Shown here: in pieces, positions 8,062 to 17,094 of the stretch | Numbering within the stretch: the first letter of the stretch is position 1 | Layout of the letters: the number at the start of each line of letters is the position of its first letter | Assembly (NCBI RefSeq): GCF_009914765.1 | Contig: NZ_WYDS01000002.1 | Location: 176,852-240,851, forward strand | From: Halodesulfovibrio sp. MK-HDV | GTDB taxonomy: Bacteria; Desulfobacterota; Desulfovibrionia; Desulfovibrionales; Desulfovibrionaceae | Direction of reading: 5' to 3' | Length of the DNA stretch: 64,000 nt | Made by a program: the position numbers and the translations under genes | The notes under the pieces: model-generated | Seen by the model: the letters and a program-made list of their open reading frames with translations, nothing else | Told to the model about the DNA's origin: nothing | Databases searched by the model: none

Positions 8062-9291
8062 TTAGTTCATTAACTTTTTCAAAACTGTTTCAAGGGCAGT
8101 TGCAGCTTTTTTAGTTTTGGATGTAGATACTTTCTGCACTTCATCCATAGCATTGTAGATTGTCTGGGAGACGTCTTCGAAGATTTCTCCTGCATTAAGG
8201 TTAACTTTGTTGCTCATCAGGTAGTTAAAGGCGCGTGCCATACCGCAGTTTGCAATGAAGTCAGGAATAACGCTGAAGTTATTGTCTGCATATTCTGCAG
8301 TTGCACCGTAGAAAATGTCTTCATCATGGAACGGTACGTTTGCACCACATGCAATAACTTGCAGACCATGTTCTTTCATAGTTTCAAGCTGTTCTTTGGT
8401 GACAAGGCGGGAAGCAGCACAAGGCAGGAAGATTTCTGCGCCAACGCTCCATACTTTAGCCTGAGTTTCTTCTGCAGAAAGAGCATTCTCAGCAACAAGA
8501 GTGTTGCCGGTGCGGTTCAGAAGAAGCTCGCGTATCTGTTCGACGTTTAAGCCGTCTGTTTCAACCAGGCCAGCTTCGCGATCGATGATGCCTACGATGA
8601 GTGCACCGCGGGATGCGAGGTAGTATGCTGCAGTTGCGCCTACGTTGCCCCAGCCCTGCACGATTACGCGCTTGCCTTTGAGTGGAATGTTATTGAGCTC
8701 GTGGAAATGACGAACAGACTCTGCAACGCCCCAGCCTGTGATCAGATCGGCAACAAGATAGCCGCGTGATGGTTCAGGTGAGTATGTTGCGGATGTTACA
8801 GGAAGACATACACCGCCACGGAGCTGACTGATCTGCTGGATCTTTTTCTCTTCAGTCGGCATAAAGTGGCCGTTAACAATGCCTTCTTGCGGGTGCCATA
8901 AACCGTATGCTTCTGTGTGCGGGATTACGTCTTTAATTTCACACACGTTCAAGTCACCACCGGTGCCGTAGTAGCTTTTAAGCAGTGGCATAACAGCTTT
9001 GTACCAACGATCGAGCACTTCATCTTTGCGCGGATCATTCGGGTCAAAGTTGATACCGGATTTTGCACCGCCGATATGCGGGCCGGATACGGCAAATTTG
9101 ATTTCCATAGTTTTTGCGAGTGAAACTACTTCATGCTTGTTCAAGCCTTTTCTCATGCGGGTACCGCCGCCAGCAGCGCCCCCACGCAAGGAGTTAATAA
9201 CAACCCATCCCTGCGCATCTGTTTCAGAGTCACTCCATTCAAAAACGATTTCCGGTGTGTTTTCTTCAAAAGCAGTTAACAGTTCTTTCAT
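8062..9291 (-). CDS. Glu/Leu/Phe/Val dehydrogenase
   Basis: 409 aa, the normal length for the family. The catalytic region is visible as GGGTRMRKGLN and GPHIGGAKSGINFDP (conserved lysines), followed by the NAD(P)-binding Rossmann segment KRVIVQGWGNVGATAAYYL. It reversibly deaminates an amino acid to a 2-oxo acid, NAD(P)H and ammonium; the exact amino acid is not evident. GGAG lies seven bases before the ATG at 9291. The next genes upstream encode an ADP-forming acyl-CoA synthetase and IorAB, so it probably supplies 2-oxo acids for that route. Confidence 0.85.
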   Translation of the reverse strand: MKELLTAFEENTPEIVFEWSDSETDAQGWVVINSLRGGAAGGGTRMRKGLNKHEVVSLAKTMEIKFAVSGPHIGGAKSGINFDPNDPRKDEVLDRWYKAVMPLLKSYYGTGGDLNVCEIKDVIPHTEAYGLWHPQEGIVNGHFMPTEEKKIQQISQLRGGVCLPVTSATYSPEPSRGYLVADLITGWGVAESVRHFHELNNIPLKGKRVIVQGWGNVGATAAYYLASRGALIVGIIDREAGLVETDGLNVEQIRELLLNRTGNTLVAENALSAEETQAKVWSVGAEIFLPCAASRLVTKEQLETMKEHGLQVIACGANVPFHDEDIFYGATAEYADNNFSVIPDFIANCGMARAFNYLMSNKVNLNAGEIFEDVSQTIYNAMDEVQKVSTSKTKKAATALETVLKKLMN

Positions 9292-9431
9292 GTCTATTCT
9301 CCACAAGCTAACTAGATGTTATGTGAGTTTCTTGAACCAATGGGATATCGAGCAACAAACTGCGGTTGCAGATGCCGCTTTGAAAAAACAGAAGCCTTCT
9401 GCCGGAGCATCAGGCCCCCACAATTATGTGT

Positions 9432-11837
9432 TTAAGAAGACAATCGAATAGTGTCTGCGTGCAGACGCGCTTCGATGTATAAGGACAGTGCCGCAACTGC
9501 ACGGTCGCATACTGGGAACACAGGTACGCCGCTTTTATTGAAAGCGTCGCGCATAGGGTCATACAAGCGCCCCCCGTCGATTACACCGACTACCGGCTTT
9601 TCACTTTCCTGCGCCATTTTGGTGAGGAGAGGGATAATACCGTTTTCTGCATCCATGGAGAAAGCAGGGATCGGGGTGTCCGCGAGGGTATGCATACTAG
9701 GGGAAAGTGGGTCCAGCCCAATTACAACGGCATCTACGCCACTGTCTTTGGACAGGATGTCTGCGATAACGGTATGGGTTTCGTCATCAGCGGATGGGTT
9801 GATGTCCAGCGGATTGTTGATGGTAACAAGGCTGGCCAGTTTTTTTGATTCGAGCACTTTGGCGATCTGGTTGTGTGATGCTTCTTCAAATGCTGCAAGT
9901 TGCATTTGATAGTCATCAGACTGAATAGAGTCGGCCATGCCTACAGCTTCAAATCCGGCACCACTCACAGCAGCGAGGCGGTTGCCCTGAATTTTTTTGC
10001 TGGCCATGTTTTCAGCCAGCAGGAATAAATCCTGAAACTCTGTAAAGGTTCGGGCTACAATTGCACCGGCCTGTCGAACGCAAGATTCGCAAACCATGTA
10101 GTCGCCAGCTAAGGAAGCCGTGTGTCCGCTGGTGGCGCTCTTGCCCTCAGGGGTTCGGCCTGCTTTGTAGAAGACTACTTCCTTTCCTGCCAGAACTGCA
10201 TCACGCACTGCCGTGCAGAATTCCAATCCATCCAGATCGTTAAATCCTTCAGCATAGATAGCAATGACATCCACGTTGTCGGCATCTTTGAAGTACTTCA
10301 CCATGTCGCCAAGGGTGAGGTCTGTCTGGTTGCCCATGGAAACCATGTAGGAAGGATTCAGTTCAGGGCACTGGCTGCTACGGTGGAGCATAAATGCGCC
10401 ACTTTGGCTGACAAGCGCAGAGCGGTGATGCTGAACAGTGCGGTCTTTAGGAAGCTTTTCTTCCGGAATAAACCATGTGTCGTAATTACCGGGATGGGAA
10501 ACAACACCCATGCAGTTTGCGCCGATAAATACAGGGCCGCCGTCTTTGGTGCCGTGCACCGCATCAATGGCAGCCATCAGGTTTTCAGCACGTTCCTTAC
10601 TTTCTTCAGTTTCGCCCATGCCGCCCGGAATGAGCATGACGCTGTTAGCGGCATCAAGACGAATAACCTCATCTACAAGGTCAGGAACTTGTGCTGCAGC
10701 TACAGCAACGACAAACATGTCGAGTTTTTCAGGCAGTGCTTCCAGATTTGGAAAGCATTTTACGCCTTCAATTTCGTCTACGCCGTCACGCAGGATGTAC
10801 ACATCTTCTTTCGCAAATCCTTCTGCCAGAATGTTGTCGAGGATGATGCGGCCAAAGTTTTTGCGCTTGATAGATGCGCCAATGAGTCCGATTTTTTTCG
10901 GATGCAATAAATTGTGGATTTTAGCGATAGGGCGGCTGTTTTCACGAGCCTTCGGCAGGGAGAAACGGCACATGCCGTCAAGTGGAACCATCAGGTAGTC
11001 TGTGAAAGCGTATGGGTTGATTTCCATTTCTTCGATAACAAACTCTGCCTCGGGGTTGGAGGAAGAATATTTGCGACCCATTTCGATGAAGGAAGAGAAG
11101 CATTCCATGAGCTGTTCATCCGTAACCACTCTACGCTGCCCGCGAGTAAGGCCAGCAAGCTTTTGGTAAGAGATGGTTTTGCGGAATTGGGCAAAGAAGC
11201 TTTCACCGTCAATCAGTTCACAGGACGCTGCTACGATTGCCTGTCCTTTTCTAAAACGCTTTGCGTACAGTTCTGTGTCTGTTCCGCCGAGTCCTGCGCT
11301 GAGAATCATACCGAATTCACGAGTATTGCGCAGACCCACAATGAGTTCGTTGCCGAATGCGCCGGAATCCGGCGGCATAAACTGCACCATGAGCACGCCT
11401 TTCAGGTCGCGGCGAATGGCGGTGAGGAGCGCGTCTCCTGTGAGCCCTTTGTATTCCTCTGCCGCATGGGACGGATCAAGGTTGATCATGGTCGCATAGT
11501 TTTCCGGTACTTCGTAGAGCATACGGCGAACCGCGGAACGGATGCGATCAGGATTTTTTTCGACGACGCGTACTCCGCCGACTTCAGTCTTATGAATGAT
11601 AGTCGGAGAGACAATTTTTATGACAACTTTTTCACCCGGCATAGAGTTCAGTGCTTCGTCAGAAACCTTTGCTCCTTGAGGGATGAGGATAGATTTAGGC
11701 GGTGTTTCTGCACCTGATCGTGAGAGCAGGTTGTATACTTCGTATTCAAAAAGATAATCACGCTTTTCGTCCTGTGCGGCTTTGAACAGGTCGCTTATGG
11801 CGTCAAAATCTATGGAGACGTCTGTTTGTACTTCCAT
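9432..11837 (-). CDS. ADP-forming acyl-CoA synthetase (acetate-CoA ligase type)
   Basis: 801 aa, a single-chain enzyme with beta (ATP-grasp) domain first (about 20-250) and the CoA-binding/ligase alpha part after it (about 305-790; GLIGASIKRKNFGRIILDN, GANCMGVV, and SATSGHTASLAGDY with the phosphorylated histidine). It converts acyl-CoA, ADP and phosphate to acid, CoA and ATP, giving substrate-level phosphorylation. Lying directly downstream of IorAB it would harvest the acyl-CoA made there, for example arylacetyl-CoA. AAGGA precedes the ATG. A strong hairpin separates it from iorAB, so levels of the two may differ. Confidence 0.85.
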   Translation of the reverse strand: MEVQTDVSIDFDAISDLFKAAQDEKRDYLFEYEVYNLLSRSGAETPPKSILIPQGAKVSDEALNSMPGEKVVIKIVSPTIIHKTEVGGVRVVEKNPDRIRSAVRRMLYEVPENYATMINLDPSHAAEEYKGLTGDALLTAIRRDLKGVLMVQFMPPDSGAFGNELIVGLRNTREFGMILSAGLGGTDTELYAKRFRKGQAIVAASCELIDGESFFAQFRKTISYQKLAGLTRGQRRVVTDEQLMECFSSFIEMGRKYSSSNPEAEFVIEEMEINPYAFTDYLMVPLDGMCRFSLPKARENSRPIAKIHNLLHPKKIGLIGASIKRKNFGRIILDNILAEGFAKEDVYILRDGVDEIEGVKCFPNLEALPEKLDMFVVAVAAAQVPDLVDEVIRLDAANSVMLIPGGMGETEESKERAENLMAAIDAVHGTKDGGPVFIGANCMGVVSHPGNYDTWFIPEEKLPKDRTVQHHRSALVSQSGAFMLHRSSQCPELNPSYMVSMGNQTDLTLGDMVKYFKDADNVDVIAIYAEGFNDLDGLEFCTAVRDAVLAGKEVVFYKAGRTPEGKSATSGHTASLAGDYMVCESCVRQAGAIVARTFTEFQDLFLLAENMASKKIQGNRLAAVSGAGFEAVGMADSIQSDDYQMQLAAFEEASHNQIAKVLESKKLASLVTINNPLDINPSADDETHTVIADILSKDSGVDAVVIGLDPLSPSMHTLADTPIPAFSMDAENGIIPLLTKMAQESEKPVVGVIDGGRLYDPMRDAFNKSGVPVFPVCDRAVAALSLYIEARLHADTIRLSS

Positions 11838-11888
11838 GGTGTGTTTTCCTTCCCGTCTATTTTCTCAAGTGGTCACGCAGTGATGTAT

Positions 11889-11932
11889 AAAAAAGTACCC
11901 AGTAAGAAGCCGATGTCCGGCTTCTTACTGGG
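11889..11932 (-). terminator. Terminator or attenuator between iorAB and the acyl-CoA synthetase
   Basis: CCCAGTAAGAAGCCG pairs perfectly with CGGCTTCTTACTGGG (15 bp, 5-base loop); on the minus strand it is followed by TAC and a T-run. It ends 8 bases after the iorAB stop, so the synthetase is expressed either by read-through or from its own promoter in 11838-11890. Confidence 0.8.
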
Positions 11933-11940
11933 AATGATAT

Positions 11941-14439
11941 TTAGAACAATGCGCGTCCTGCGCTGAAGGCAGCATGGTTAGCTGTCCAGATGGCAGGTTT
12001 AGGGCTTACATTTTTCAGTGCCTGCAACCATAGTTCAGCAGGGAACTCGTTGAACGGAGCGAGCGTGCTGAGCGCGCCGATCATTACAACGTTTGCGATT
12101 CGTCCGCTTGGGTCACCAAGGGCGAATGCCTGTTCCAGAACATCAATTTCAACAACATTGTAGTTGGCAAGGGTGTCCATAATTTGCTTATGAGCAGGGT
12201 AGGCTTCTTCTGCTACACCGTATGGAAGCACGTGTGTTTTTGCTAACAGCACTGTTCCGCCCGGTCTGAGCATATCCACAAAACCCTGACGCAGTATTTC
12301 GCTTTGTTCCATGCTGACAAGACAGTCGGCAGTACCCGGTAAGAGAACTGGTGAACAGACGTTACCGCAGCTGAAGGTAGAAATAACAGGGCCGCCCATT
12401 TGAGCCATGCCGTGAGTTTCACCTTTAACAATGTTGGTATCTCCGTAGCCTGCAAGGAATGCCAGCTGTGTGAGAACGCGACCGAAGAAGAGGTTGCCCT
12501 GACCACCGACACCGCGGATTGCTAACGCGACTCTTTCCGGCAGAGTAAATGAACCGGCATCCGGTGCGGTGATTGTTTCAGGAGCTTCTGGAAGTGTTAC
12601 GCGATCAGCGGCACTTTTTTCGGAAGGTTCTGCAATGGTAATCGCATTAACAGGACACATCTGCGCACATGCAGCGGACTGGCTTACACAACCGGTACAC
12701 ATGTTGTTAAATGATGGAAGCCCGTCTTTGTCTGCCTGAATACCCGGACAGATCTGACAGAGTCCACAGCGTTTACAGATGTCTGCATCCACAGTCATCT
12801 GGGTGCCGTAAGAAGATTTAGGCATTTTGCGGATACAGACACCGGTAATTACCAGTGTGGTGAATACATCGTTTTCTGCATCAGCGAGTGCGCCTGTAAG
12901 CGCTTTTTTGATTCCTTTACGATCGTAGCCGCTTACTTCCACAACTTTAGCGCCGTGTGCAGCAAGGGATGACTGGAGATCAAATGTATTAGTCTGGCCT
13001 GCAAGGTTTACAGGAGATGTCGGGCCAGGCTGACCGCCTGTCATGGCTGTCCAGTTGTTATCCAGAACAACTTTTACACCAGGGATATGGCGGAAAATAG
13101 TGTTTCTGGTGCTGTCCATGCCGCTGTGACATTCTGTGCCGTCACCAAGCATGCTAAGACATTTGGATGCTTTTTCCGGATTAGCCAGAACATAACCAGC
13201 ACGGTTTGATTCGCCTGTGCCCATAGCCACGTTGGTGTCCACAGCATCCATGAAGTATAGAAGGGTGTTACAGCCGATGTCACCAAAACATGTTTCCAGT
13301 TTGCCTTTCTTTTTCATCTGACGAACGGTTTCGCCAAAGAGTCGGTAAGGGCAGCCTGCACAGATCATTGGTGGACGGCTCAGGGGGGCGACCTCATTTG
13401 AAGCGGGTGATTCAAGGGAGTATCCAAGGCGGCCCGCAACCTGAGCTGGTGTCCATTCTGTCAACGTTTCGATTGCGTCTTTGCCCTGAATGGCTAGACC
13501 GTTGCGTTCAATTTCTTCCTGAACAAAACGGTAGCCGTCTTCGATGACATACACGTCGCCGTCGATTGAATCGTAAAATTTGCGAATGAGATTCATAGGG
13601 AGCGGGAAGGTGAAACCGAGGGAGAGGATGTCTATGTCTTCACCGAGAGACTCTTTAACTTCCTTCACCATCATTTCGTTGATTCCGTAGGTGATAACAC
13701 CAACTTTACCAGCGCCTTTTTCCCATTTGTTGAGCGGGGAATTTTCTACCATTTCTGTAAGCGCAGGCATGCGCTCAGTAACAACGGTGTTGTAGTTTCC
13801 GCGTGCGACAACAGGGAGTGTGTTGAACTTTTTAAGAGGAACGGTGAGTTCAACACGGTCGCGTGTTTTGACGTCTGAAAGATGTACTAAGCCTTCACTG
13901 TGACAGAGAGTGCCGTTGGCGAGGATTACAATAGGGGTTTTGAACTGGCGACTGATGTCGGCTGCAATTTCAGAAGCTTCGTGCAGCTCCTGATGGTTGC
14001 GCGGTTCAAAAATAGGGACAAAACAGCTTTTGATAAATGGGCGGGGATCAACGAGGTGCTGTGTGGAGCTTGGTGTGAAATCTGACGCGAGGTAGTAAAC
14101 GAGCGCGCCGCGGTCTTCGTTGAAAAATGCAGAGCTGCTGAATGGGTCACCTGCCTGAAAGAGGCCGGGAATTTTCATGGTGACAACACAGTCCTGCCCC
14201 GCGAGAGAGTGTCCGTAACCTACGGAAACAGCGGTGGCTTCACTAATGGACCAGCCTACAGAGATCATATCCTGTACGTTGCTGAGTCCTTTATCGATAA
14301 CTTCGGTACTTGGAGTTCCCGGATATCCATCAACTGCATGGATGCCGGTGCGGACACAGCCGACTGCAAAGGCCATGTTACCCTGCAGAACGGCAGCTTC
14401 GCCTGACTCTTGCGTACAAAGTTTCTTAACTGGGTTCAT
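11941..14439 (-). CDS. iorA: Indolepyruvate ferredoxin oxidoreductase, IorA-IorB fusion
   Basis: 832 aa, joining the two usual subunits. The IorA part has the pyrimidine domain (GYPGTPSTEVID), a thiamine-diphosphate region (GDGTECHSGMDSTRNT, DNNWTAMTGGQPGPTSP) and near residues 570-615 a 2x[4Fe-4S] region, CKRCGLCQICPG then CTGC-x7-CAQMCP with unusually wide spacing in the second cluster. Residues about 640-832 are the IorB part (RGVGGQGNLFFGRVL, ETHGMAQMGGPV). It oxidatively decarboxylates aromatic 2-oxo acids to acyl-CoA, reducing ferredoxin. AGGAG precedes the ATG. The divergent GntR gene is the likely regulator. Confidence 0.9.
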   Translation of the reverse strand: MNPVKKLCTQESGEAAVLQGNMAFAVGCVRTGIHAVDGYPGTPSTEVIDKGLSNVQDMISVGWSISEATAVSVGYGHSLAGQDCVVTMKIPGLFQAGDPFSSSAFFNEDRGALVYYLASDFTPSSTQHLVDPRPFIKSCFVPIFEPRNHQELHEASEIAADISRQFKTPIVILANGTLCHSEGLVHLSDVKTRDRVELTVPLKKFNTLPVVARGNYNTVVTERMPALTEMVENSPLNKWEKGAGKVGVITYGINEMMVKEVKESLGEDIDILSLGFTFPLPMNLIRKFYDSIDGDVYVIEDGYRFVQEEIERNGLAIQGKDAIETLTEWTPAQVAGRLGYSLESPASNEVAPLSRPPMICAGCPYRLFGETVRQMKKKGKLETCFGDIGCNTLLYFMDAVDTNVAMGTGESNRAGYVLANPEKASKCLSMLGDGTECHSGMDSTRNTIFRHIPGVKVVLDNNWTAMTGGQPGPTSPVNLAGQTNTFDLQSSLAAHGAKVVEVSGYDRKGIKKALTGALADAENDVFTTLVITGVCIRKMPKSSYGTQMTVDADICKRCGLCQICPGIQADKDGLPSFNNMCTGCVSQSAACAQMCPVNAITIAEPSEKSAADRVTLPEAPETITAPDAGSFTLPERVALAIRGVGGQGNLFFGRVLTQLAFLAGYGDTNIVKGETHGMAQMGGPVISTFSCGNVCSPVLLPGTADCLVSMEQSEILRQGFVDMLRPGGTVLLAKTHVLPYGVAEEAYPAHKQIMDTLANYNVVEIDVLEQAFALGDPSGRIANVVMIGALSTLAPFNEFPAELWLQALKNVSPKPAIWTANHAAFSAGRALF

Positions 14440-14475
14440 CGTTAATTCTCCTTGAAATGGGCGTGTCTCTCGAAA

Positions 14476-14488
14476 AGTTGTTACAACT
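14476..14488. promoter_or_regulatory. Dyad in the iorAB-gntR divergent promoter
   Basis: AGTTGT-T-ACAACT is a perfect 13-bp dyad of the TTGTNACAA kind that FCD-type GntR regulators often bind. It lies about 37 bases upstream of the iorAB start. A second, wider inverted repeat, AAATTGTC/GACAATTT with a 10-base spacer, lies at 14675-14700 close to the gntR start. Assignment to this regulator is inference. Confidence 0.4.
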
Positions 14489-14519
14489 ATCTGTGACGTT
14501 GTTTTCCTTGGAGTTATTA

Positions 14520-14534
14520 AAAGTCTGACTTTAT
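14520..14534. repeat. 15-bp palindromic motif, copy 1
   Basis: AAAGTCTGACTTTAT (AAAGT-CTG-ACTTT dyad) lies about 80 bases upstream of iorAB and recurs exactly at 15565-15579 just after gntR. It is a candidate operator for the GntR protein. Confidence 0.55.
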
Positions 14535-14766
14535 GTCAATGGGGTTTATAAAAAAAAGATGTGTCTCTATATCATTACTTTATAAGGTGTTTTGGATAAA
14601 ATTGTTAATTTCGACACTGCCATATATTTTGTTTTGTTTGCTTTTCTGCGTAGAAATGGCAACATTTCGGACTAAAATTGTCGTAAAAGACTGACAATTT
14701 AAATCGACAGAAAGTGGGTTTTACGGTATTTGTCATAGATAATGAAAATTTTGACAGGAGTGATTG

Positions 14767-15504
14767 ATGCCTCAACATACTATGAAGACAGATACTATGC
14801 GCTCGAGCAGCCGTTGTGAGGACGTAGTTGCAACGCTGAAGCGAGAAATCCTGCTACAACAGTATGTTCCGGGTGATGTGCTCCCAAGAGAAGAGATGCT
14901 GGCGCAACAGTTCGGCGTAAGCCGTGCCATGATTCGCGAGGCACTGGGTATTCTTAAGACACAAGGATACTTGGAGTCTAAACGTGGAAAGAATGGTGGG
15001 ACGTTTGTTAAAAACATCTTAGAGTCCAGCGCCATGGGTGCATTGTTCAGTGATCTGGTTCTGATGGGTAAAATGAAGGTAGATGATCTGCTTTCTGCGC
15101 GTCTTCTTATTGAGCCTGAAGCCACACGATTGGCGACTTTGCGGGCATCATCCATGGATTTGCAGCAATTGACTGACTTGAATGAGTTCGTGTCGAATGA
15201 AAAAGACAGAATGAAGCGCGTTGAGCATAATATTGAATTTCATATTTTGCTCGGACAGCTAAGCGGTAACCCGTTTTATGATATTTCTATCCGCAGTTTT
15301 ATGACGTTTACTCGAATGTTCACTGGGATGATGGATGAGTCCTTGCCGTATGTGCATGATGACTCGGCGCATATGGATATTTTGAACGCGATTGCAGCAC
15401 GTAACCCTCAGCTTGCATTTGAGAAAATGTATGTGCACGTTTCCGGTATGAAGTCTGCGATGGGCTCTCAGGAAAAGCTTATACGTGATGCCAGATTAAG
15501 CTAG
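14767..15504 (+). CDS. GntR-family regulator, FCD (FadR) subfamily
   Basis: 245 aa. The N-terminal winged helix shows VVATLKREILLQQYVPGDVL, then PREEMLAQQFGVSRAMIREA and LGILKTQGYLESKRGKNGGTF, the classical GntR pattern. The helical C-terminal domain (about 100-235) has the FCD features LLSARLLIEPEATRLA, EFHILLGQLSGNPFYD and a late HMDILNAI, including the histidines and aspartate that usually bind a metal and an organic acid. AGGAG lies six bases before the ATG. It is divergent from iorAB, so an organic acid from amino acid breakdown is the likely effector. Confidence 0.88.
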   Translation: MPQHTMKTDTMRSSSRCEDVVATLKREILLQQYVPGDVLPREEMLAQQFGVSRAMIREALGILKTQGYLESKRGKNGGTFVKNILESSAMGALFSDLVLMGKMKVDDLLSARLLIEPEATRLATLRASSMDLQQLTDLNEFVSNEKDRMKRVEHNIEFHILLGQLSGNPFYDISIRSFMTFTRMFTGMMDESLPYVHDDSAHMDILNAIAARNPQLAFEKMYVHVSGMKSAMGSQEKLIRDARLS

Positions 15505-15733
15505 TCTGGCTGAAGATGCAGTGCTGACTGAATATTTGGGATGGGTGGAGAATAGGAGAGTGATAAAGTCTGACTTTATCTTTTGAAGGAACTTATTACC
15601 ATACCCATCTGAAAATAAATAACATCTAAAAGTTACTTACGTGCATTTTGAACCTGAAAGGTATTACTTTGCGATGGTAAGAGATATTTCTCCGCGTATA
15701 ATCACGTTTTAAGCGTGATATGTTACAACATGA
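15505..15733. other. Gap after gntR: second operator copy, possible small RNA
   Basis: No protein gene is supported. The exact 15-bp motif AAAGTCTGACTTTAT recurs at 15565-15579 within a larger dyad, GATAAAGT-CTG-ACTTTATC (15562-15580). A transcript starting near it and running to the terminator at 15734-15768 would be about 150-190 nt, so a small RNA under the same regulator is possible. This is speculative. Confidence 0.35.
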
Positions 15734-15768
15734 AACGCCCCTGCGACCATTCGCAAGGGCGTTTTTTT
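15734..15768. terminator. Rho-independent terminator
   Basis: AACGCCC-C-TGCGA and TCGCA-A-GGGCGTT form a stem with a CCAT loop and a run of seven T. It lies between the convergent gntR and histidine kinase genes. Confidence 0.8.
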
Positions 15769-15798
15769 ATATTCAGAGAGTCCATAATGTGAATATTT

Positions 15799-17094
15799 CT
15801 ATGCAGAATCCTCTTCTGTATTTTCAGGTAAGGTTCCATCCATCTGTAACGTTACTGAGAAGAACTCATCAGAATCTTCAAAGGTGATATCCCAGCCCAT
15901 TTTTTCAACAAGTTGTTCAATGAGCATGATGCCAAGGCCGTAACTTTCAGCATCAGTAACATCTCCTTCAGATGACCTGCTGTTGAATACCGCAAAGGTG
16001 TCTGATGTGTTGTGGATGCTGATTTCACCCTCAAATGTATGCTGGAATGCGTTACGGAGAATATTCCCGAGGATAATACGCAGTACATGTTTTGAGGCTA
16101 TGATGGTTGTATTTGAAAGTAATTTTGACACAGTCACTGGCTTATCTCTGAGCAGGTAATTGTTCTCGGCAATAAGATCTTCGATTAATTCCTCAAGATT
16201 AATCTCAGCAGTAAGAGGCGGTTCACTTTCTTTTCTACTTGCCCACAGTAAGGTCGTGGTTAAGTGGTGCATGTTATGTACTGAGTTGGTCATGCGGGTA
16301 AAGGACGCAGCAAATCGTGGATCTGTGTTTAGCCCTTTGTATTCAAGTAATTCAAGATTGTTTTGCAATATTGCAATCGGAGTACGGAGTTCGTGGCTTG
16401 CGTTTTCTAAGAAACGCTGCTCGCGTTCCACTCCGGAGGCAATACGTTTTGTGTTGCTGTAGATCAGGTCAGCAAGTTGATTTAATTCTTTGTATTTGAA
16501 TGACTTCTTCTGCTGTTCTAACGTTTTAGCCTCTAAGCTGTTTGCCCATTCTCGTAATTCATCAATGGAGCGGGATATGCGATGTAGAAATGCGAGCATG
16601 ATTACGACGATAATGGCAAGTACCGTAAGTCCCGTTTTTCCGATAAACGAGAGCATGTTATCAAGGTCCTGCACTATTCGATCTGTGGCATCATCAAAAT
16701 GCACGGTAAAAATAAAGTACACCCATCTATTGTCCGGTCGCTGCCACGGATAAATGAATTGCATAATATCTTCGTCAAAGGGATCAAAAACATCCATTGT
16801 TTTAGAGTAGAAGTCACTTTCGGGTATCGCATTTTGAATTGCTTGTGGAAGGTTGTGGTACCCCAAGTATGTCTTAAAATTTGTGTATTCCGGTAACGGA
16901 GTGTCTGGATTTAGATCATACTTTTTTGAGTATGCTTGTACTTCCATATCTAAGCGAACTTCGACAGCCAGATCTAACCCCCTCTCTCCAAAATCAATCA
17001 GTAATGTTGTGTAGCCCAGAATGAAAATGAGCCCGAAAAAACACACTGTGTAAATAATGGTCCGCCGAAGGCTAGGAGTTTTTCTCATCGTCAT
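15799..17094 (-). CDS. Sensor histidine kinase
   Basis: 431 aa. Membrane helix at about 12-32, a periplasmic sensor of roughly 110 residues, a second helix at about 148-170, then a linker and the dimerisation box with NASHELRTPIAILQNNLELL (phospho-acceptor histidine). The ATPase domain has the N box GNILRNAFQHT and the G box SYGLGIMLIEQL. Its start overlaps the response regulator stop by 23 bases, so the pair is translationally coupled. It sits behind an RND efflux operon and probably senses an envelope or toxic-compound signal that controls it. Confidence 0.85.
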   Translation of the reverse strand: MTMRKTPSLRRTIIYTVCFFGLIFILGYTTLLIDFGERGLDLAVEVRLDMEVQAYSKKYDLNPDTPLPEYTNFKTYLGYHNLPQAIQNAIPESDFYSKTMDVFDPFDEDIMQFIYPWQRPDNRWVYFIFTVHFDDATDRIVQDLDNMLSFIGKTGLTVLAIIVVIMLAFLHRISRSIDELREWANSLEAKTLEQQKKSFKYKELNQLADLIYSNTKRIASGVEREQRFLENASHELRTPIAILQNNLELLEYKGLNTDPRFAASFTRMTNSVHNMHHLTTTLLWASRKESEPPLTAEINLEELIEDLIAENNYLLRDKPVTVSKLLSNTTIIASKHVLRIILGNILRNAFQHTFEGEISIHNTSDTFAVFNSRSSEGDVTDAESYGLGIMLIEQLVEKMGWDITFEDSDEFFSVTLQMDGTLPENTEEDSA

